This document shows positions 62,402-64,000 of a DNA stretch of 64,000 bases, in pieces. The notes under the pieces are model-generated. The model saw only the letters and a list, made by a program, of their open reading frames with translations. It was not told the origin of the DNA and did no database searches. Location: positions 124,001 through 188,000 of the forward strand of contig NZ_CP039290.1 of NCBI RefSeq assembly GCF_004798705.1, written 5' to 3'. The number at the start of each line of letters is the position of its first letter. The stretch's first letter is position 1. The translations under genes and the position numbers were made by a program. The DNA comes from Arthrobacter sp. PAMC25564. GTDB lineage: Bacteria; Actinomycetota; Actinomycetes; Actinomycetales; Micrococcaceae.

Positions 62402-62447
62402 GAAACGGCAACGGCCGGCGGTGGATACCGCCGGCCGTTGCCGTTTC
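62402..62447. terminator. Bidirectional terminator between SSI operon and subtilase
   Basis: Perfect 21-bp arms (62402-62422 and 62427-62447) surround the loop GGAT. The stem contains GAAACGGCAACGG. It lies 5 bp after the SSI-like gene and 17 bp before the stop of the convergent protease gene, so it should insulate both. Confidence 0.9.
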
Positions 62448-62464
62448 CGAGGTGTGACGTCGGC

Positions 62465-64000
62465 CTAGATGGCGTTGTCCGGAGCCTTGCCATGATCCCC
62501 GTTCTGGATCTTGGCCTTCTCCTTCTTCACCTTCTTACCCTTGTCCTTCTTGTCCTTCTTGTCCTTGCCGTCATGGTTGGCGTTGTCGCCCTCGTCACCG
62601 GGTCCGTCGTTGCTGTCCTGGTCCTCCGACGTCGGCGGAACCACCACGACGCCTGCCGGGGTCACCAGGACGCTGACGAAGCTCGGATCACTTGCTCCGG
62701 CAAACGTCACGCGGCCGAGGTAGGAGCCGGCAGCCAGCCCCTTCCAGTCCAGGGTGGCCTTGCCGGACTTGCCGTTGGCGAGCCGGAGCGGGTTCGGTGT
62801 GAGCGTGGCATTGCCCATGTTTGCGCCCAGTACGGCCGCATCAACGGATGCCTTGGTGGCTCTGCCCTGCGGACTGGCAGACAAGTTCGCGTAGATCGTG
62901 TACTCGCCCGGCGCGGGGTTCGGAATGGACACCGACTCGCTGGCGGACGTCGTCGCGGCGGTGAGCGGACCCTCGGGGGTCATCACATACAAGTCGAAGT
63001 CGGCATTCGGGTCGGAGGACAGGACCGAGAACTTCGCCAGCTGACGGTCGGCCGGAACCTGGACCGTCTTGACGAGGTTCGAGGCATCCGTGACGAAGTT
63101 AAGGGGTCCCGGGACGAGTGCCACGCCCGTGGAGTCCGCCTTGGAGAGGCCATCGAGGGCCATGGTGATGGGCGAGTCGGTACCGGAGAGGAGCCTGATG
63201 TCTCCGGAGCCGGTGCCGCCTTCGGAACTGAAGGCCACATCGCTGGCCGCCACGATGGACTGCGGACGGACCGCGACCGGCGAGGAAACCTTCTTGTTGG
63301 CGCCCTGCCAGGTCAATGCCCCCGTCGCGAACTGTCCCAGGGGTGCGCCCTGGTTCTCGAAGGAGACTTTGAACGTGCGCTTCTCACCGGCCGAGCTGAA
63401 GTTCAGCACGGCCGGGGTCACACTGACCTTCACGCCCGGAACATCCACCGTGGCCTTGTAGACCCCCGGGGTCAAGGCGGTCACCGTTCGGGTGACCTCG
63501 ATCTTTCCGGCCAGGTTGCCCAAGGCGAAGGATGGCACATTCATGTCGCGCGGCTTGGTGGTCCCGATCCCCGGGATACCCAGATCCATTCCGGTGCCTT
63601 GGATGAAGGCCAGGTAGTCGTCTGTGCCCGCGTCGTACACGAGGCCCGGATCCAGCACACGGGCCGGGTCCACCTGGCCCGCCCCGGTGGCGAAGACATC
63701 ACCATTCCTGGTCCCGTCGGCGTTCCTGACGTCGCCGGCGGTTGTCATCATGGCGGACTTCACCGCGGCCGGTGACCAGTTCGGGTTCTTGCCGAGGACC
63801 AGCGCGCCGAAGCCGGCAACGTGGGGTGATGCCATCGAGGTGCCGGAGAGGAAGCCGAAGTTGTCCCCGCCGGTGCCGATCGGTGAAACTCCGGCCAGGA
63901 CAGCAACGCCCGGAGCGGAAACGTCAGGCTTCAGCAGGTCGGATCCGGCGGCCAGCAGCGGCCCGCGGGAAGAGAATCCGGCGATCTGCGGCTGCGCCTC
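62465..64000 (-). CDS. Subtilisin-like S8 serine protease, C-terminal part
   Basis: The gene runs off the right edge, so its N-terminus (signal, prodomain, Asp and His) is missing. The visible part starts with GFSSRGPLL, LKPDVSAPGVAVLAGVSP and GTSMASPHVAG, which holds the catalytic Ser of cucumisin/S8 subtilases. Then come a peptidase-associated Fn3-like region (residues about 140-260) and a PPC-like region with FDLYVMTPEGPL. The end is a highly charged tail with repeated KDKK and DGK segments and no LPxTG motif. It is most likely a large extracellular protease. It converges with the SSI-like inhibitor operon across the terminator at 62402-62447, a pairing that suggests functional coupling. 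Confidence 0.88.
   Translation of the reverse strand, partial: EAQPQIAGFSSRGPLLAAGSDLLKPDVSAPGVAVLAGVSPIGTGGDNFGFLSGTSMASPHVAGFGALVLGKNPNWSPAAVKSAMMTTAGDVRNADGTRNGDVFATGAGQVDPARVLDPGLVYDAGTDDYLAFIQGTGMDLGIPGIGTTKPRDMNVPSFALGNLAGKIEVTRTVTALTPGVYKATVDVPGVKVSVTPAVLNFSSAGEKRTFKVSFENQGAPLGQFATGALTWQGANKKVSSPVAVRPQSIVAASDVAFSSEGGTGSGDIRLLSGTDSPITMALDGLSKADSTGVALVPGPLNFVTDASNLVKTVQVPADRQLAKFSVLSSDPNADFDLYVMTPEGPLTAATTSASESVSIPNPAPGEYTIYANLSASPQGRATKASVDAAVLGANMGNATLTPNPLRLANGKSGKATLDWKGLAAGSYLGRVTFAGASDPSFVSVLVTPAGVVVVPPTSEDQDSNDGPGDEGDNANHDGKDKKDKKDKGKKVKKEKAKIQNGDHGKAPDNAI

Overview
This is a high-GC actinobacterial chromosome segment, most likely from Arthrobacter or Pseudarthrobacter (Micrococcaceae). 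The evidence is the strong G/C third-position bias, a DtxR/IdeR-type iron box, RamB beside isocitrate lyase, an alpha/beta-type aspartokinase and many probably leaderless genes. The block tRNA-Ser, SRP RNA, dnaX, recR, lysC also fits. No rRNA operon, CRISPR array or prophage is visible. Both window ends cut genes: a MocR-type aminotransferase on the left and a subtilisin-like protease on the right.

Layout, left half. 0-8 kb: ArsR regulator with an SRPBCC protein, RluA-type pseudouridine synthase, DedA protein and phosphoenolpyruvate carboxylase. 7.5-10.5 kb: an NADP-binding oxidoreductase, a decayed aldo/keto reductase, a EutQ-like cupin with a zinc-ribbon protein, and a TetR regulator. Its probable operator half-sites recur beside the oxidoreductase and the decayed reductase. 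10.5-15 kb: DUF1684 protein, acyl-CoA dehydrogenase with SDR, GH76 mannanase. 15-19 kb: ferric-iron ABC transporter behind a DtxR box and a CRP-like site. 19-31 kb: glycogen-debranching-like enzyme, PAP2 protein, small proteins, an IS1182-type element that landed on a stop codon, queuosine salvage (tgt plus yhhQ-type transporter), and a drug-type ABC exporter.

Layout, right half. 31-40 kb: pyruvate:quinone oxidoreductase, an IS110-family element, ramB, and the glyoxylate-shunt genes aceA and aceB. 40-48.7 kb: MFS transporter, ROK regulator remnant, GNAT, FrnE-like DsbA, TetR, LytR_C protein, HAD, Stealth phosphotransferase, phosphodiesterase. 48.8-53.5 kb: glutathione-independent formaldehyde dehydrogenase, glutathione peroxidase, M23 peptidase, MpaB-type oxygenase. 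53.6-59.2 kb: tRNA-Ser(GGA), SRP RNA, dnaX, recR, lysC. 59.3-64 kb: two paralogous small proteins divergent from an OhrR/MarR-type regulator, then an operon with two subtilisin-inhibitor-like (SSI) proteins convergent with a secreted subtilase.

The most interesting items are the SSI-like inhibitors next to a subtilase, the shared operators around the TetR gene, two families of structured intergenic repeats, the IS110 element with a possible bridge-RNA leader, the internal start for the aspartokinase beta subunit, and a recurring TAnnnT-N6-start promoter architecture. Functions are inferred by reading translated sequence; no database search was run.
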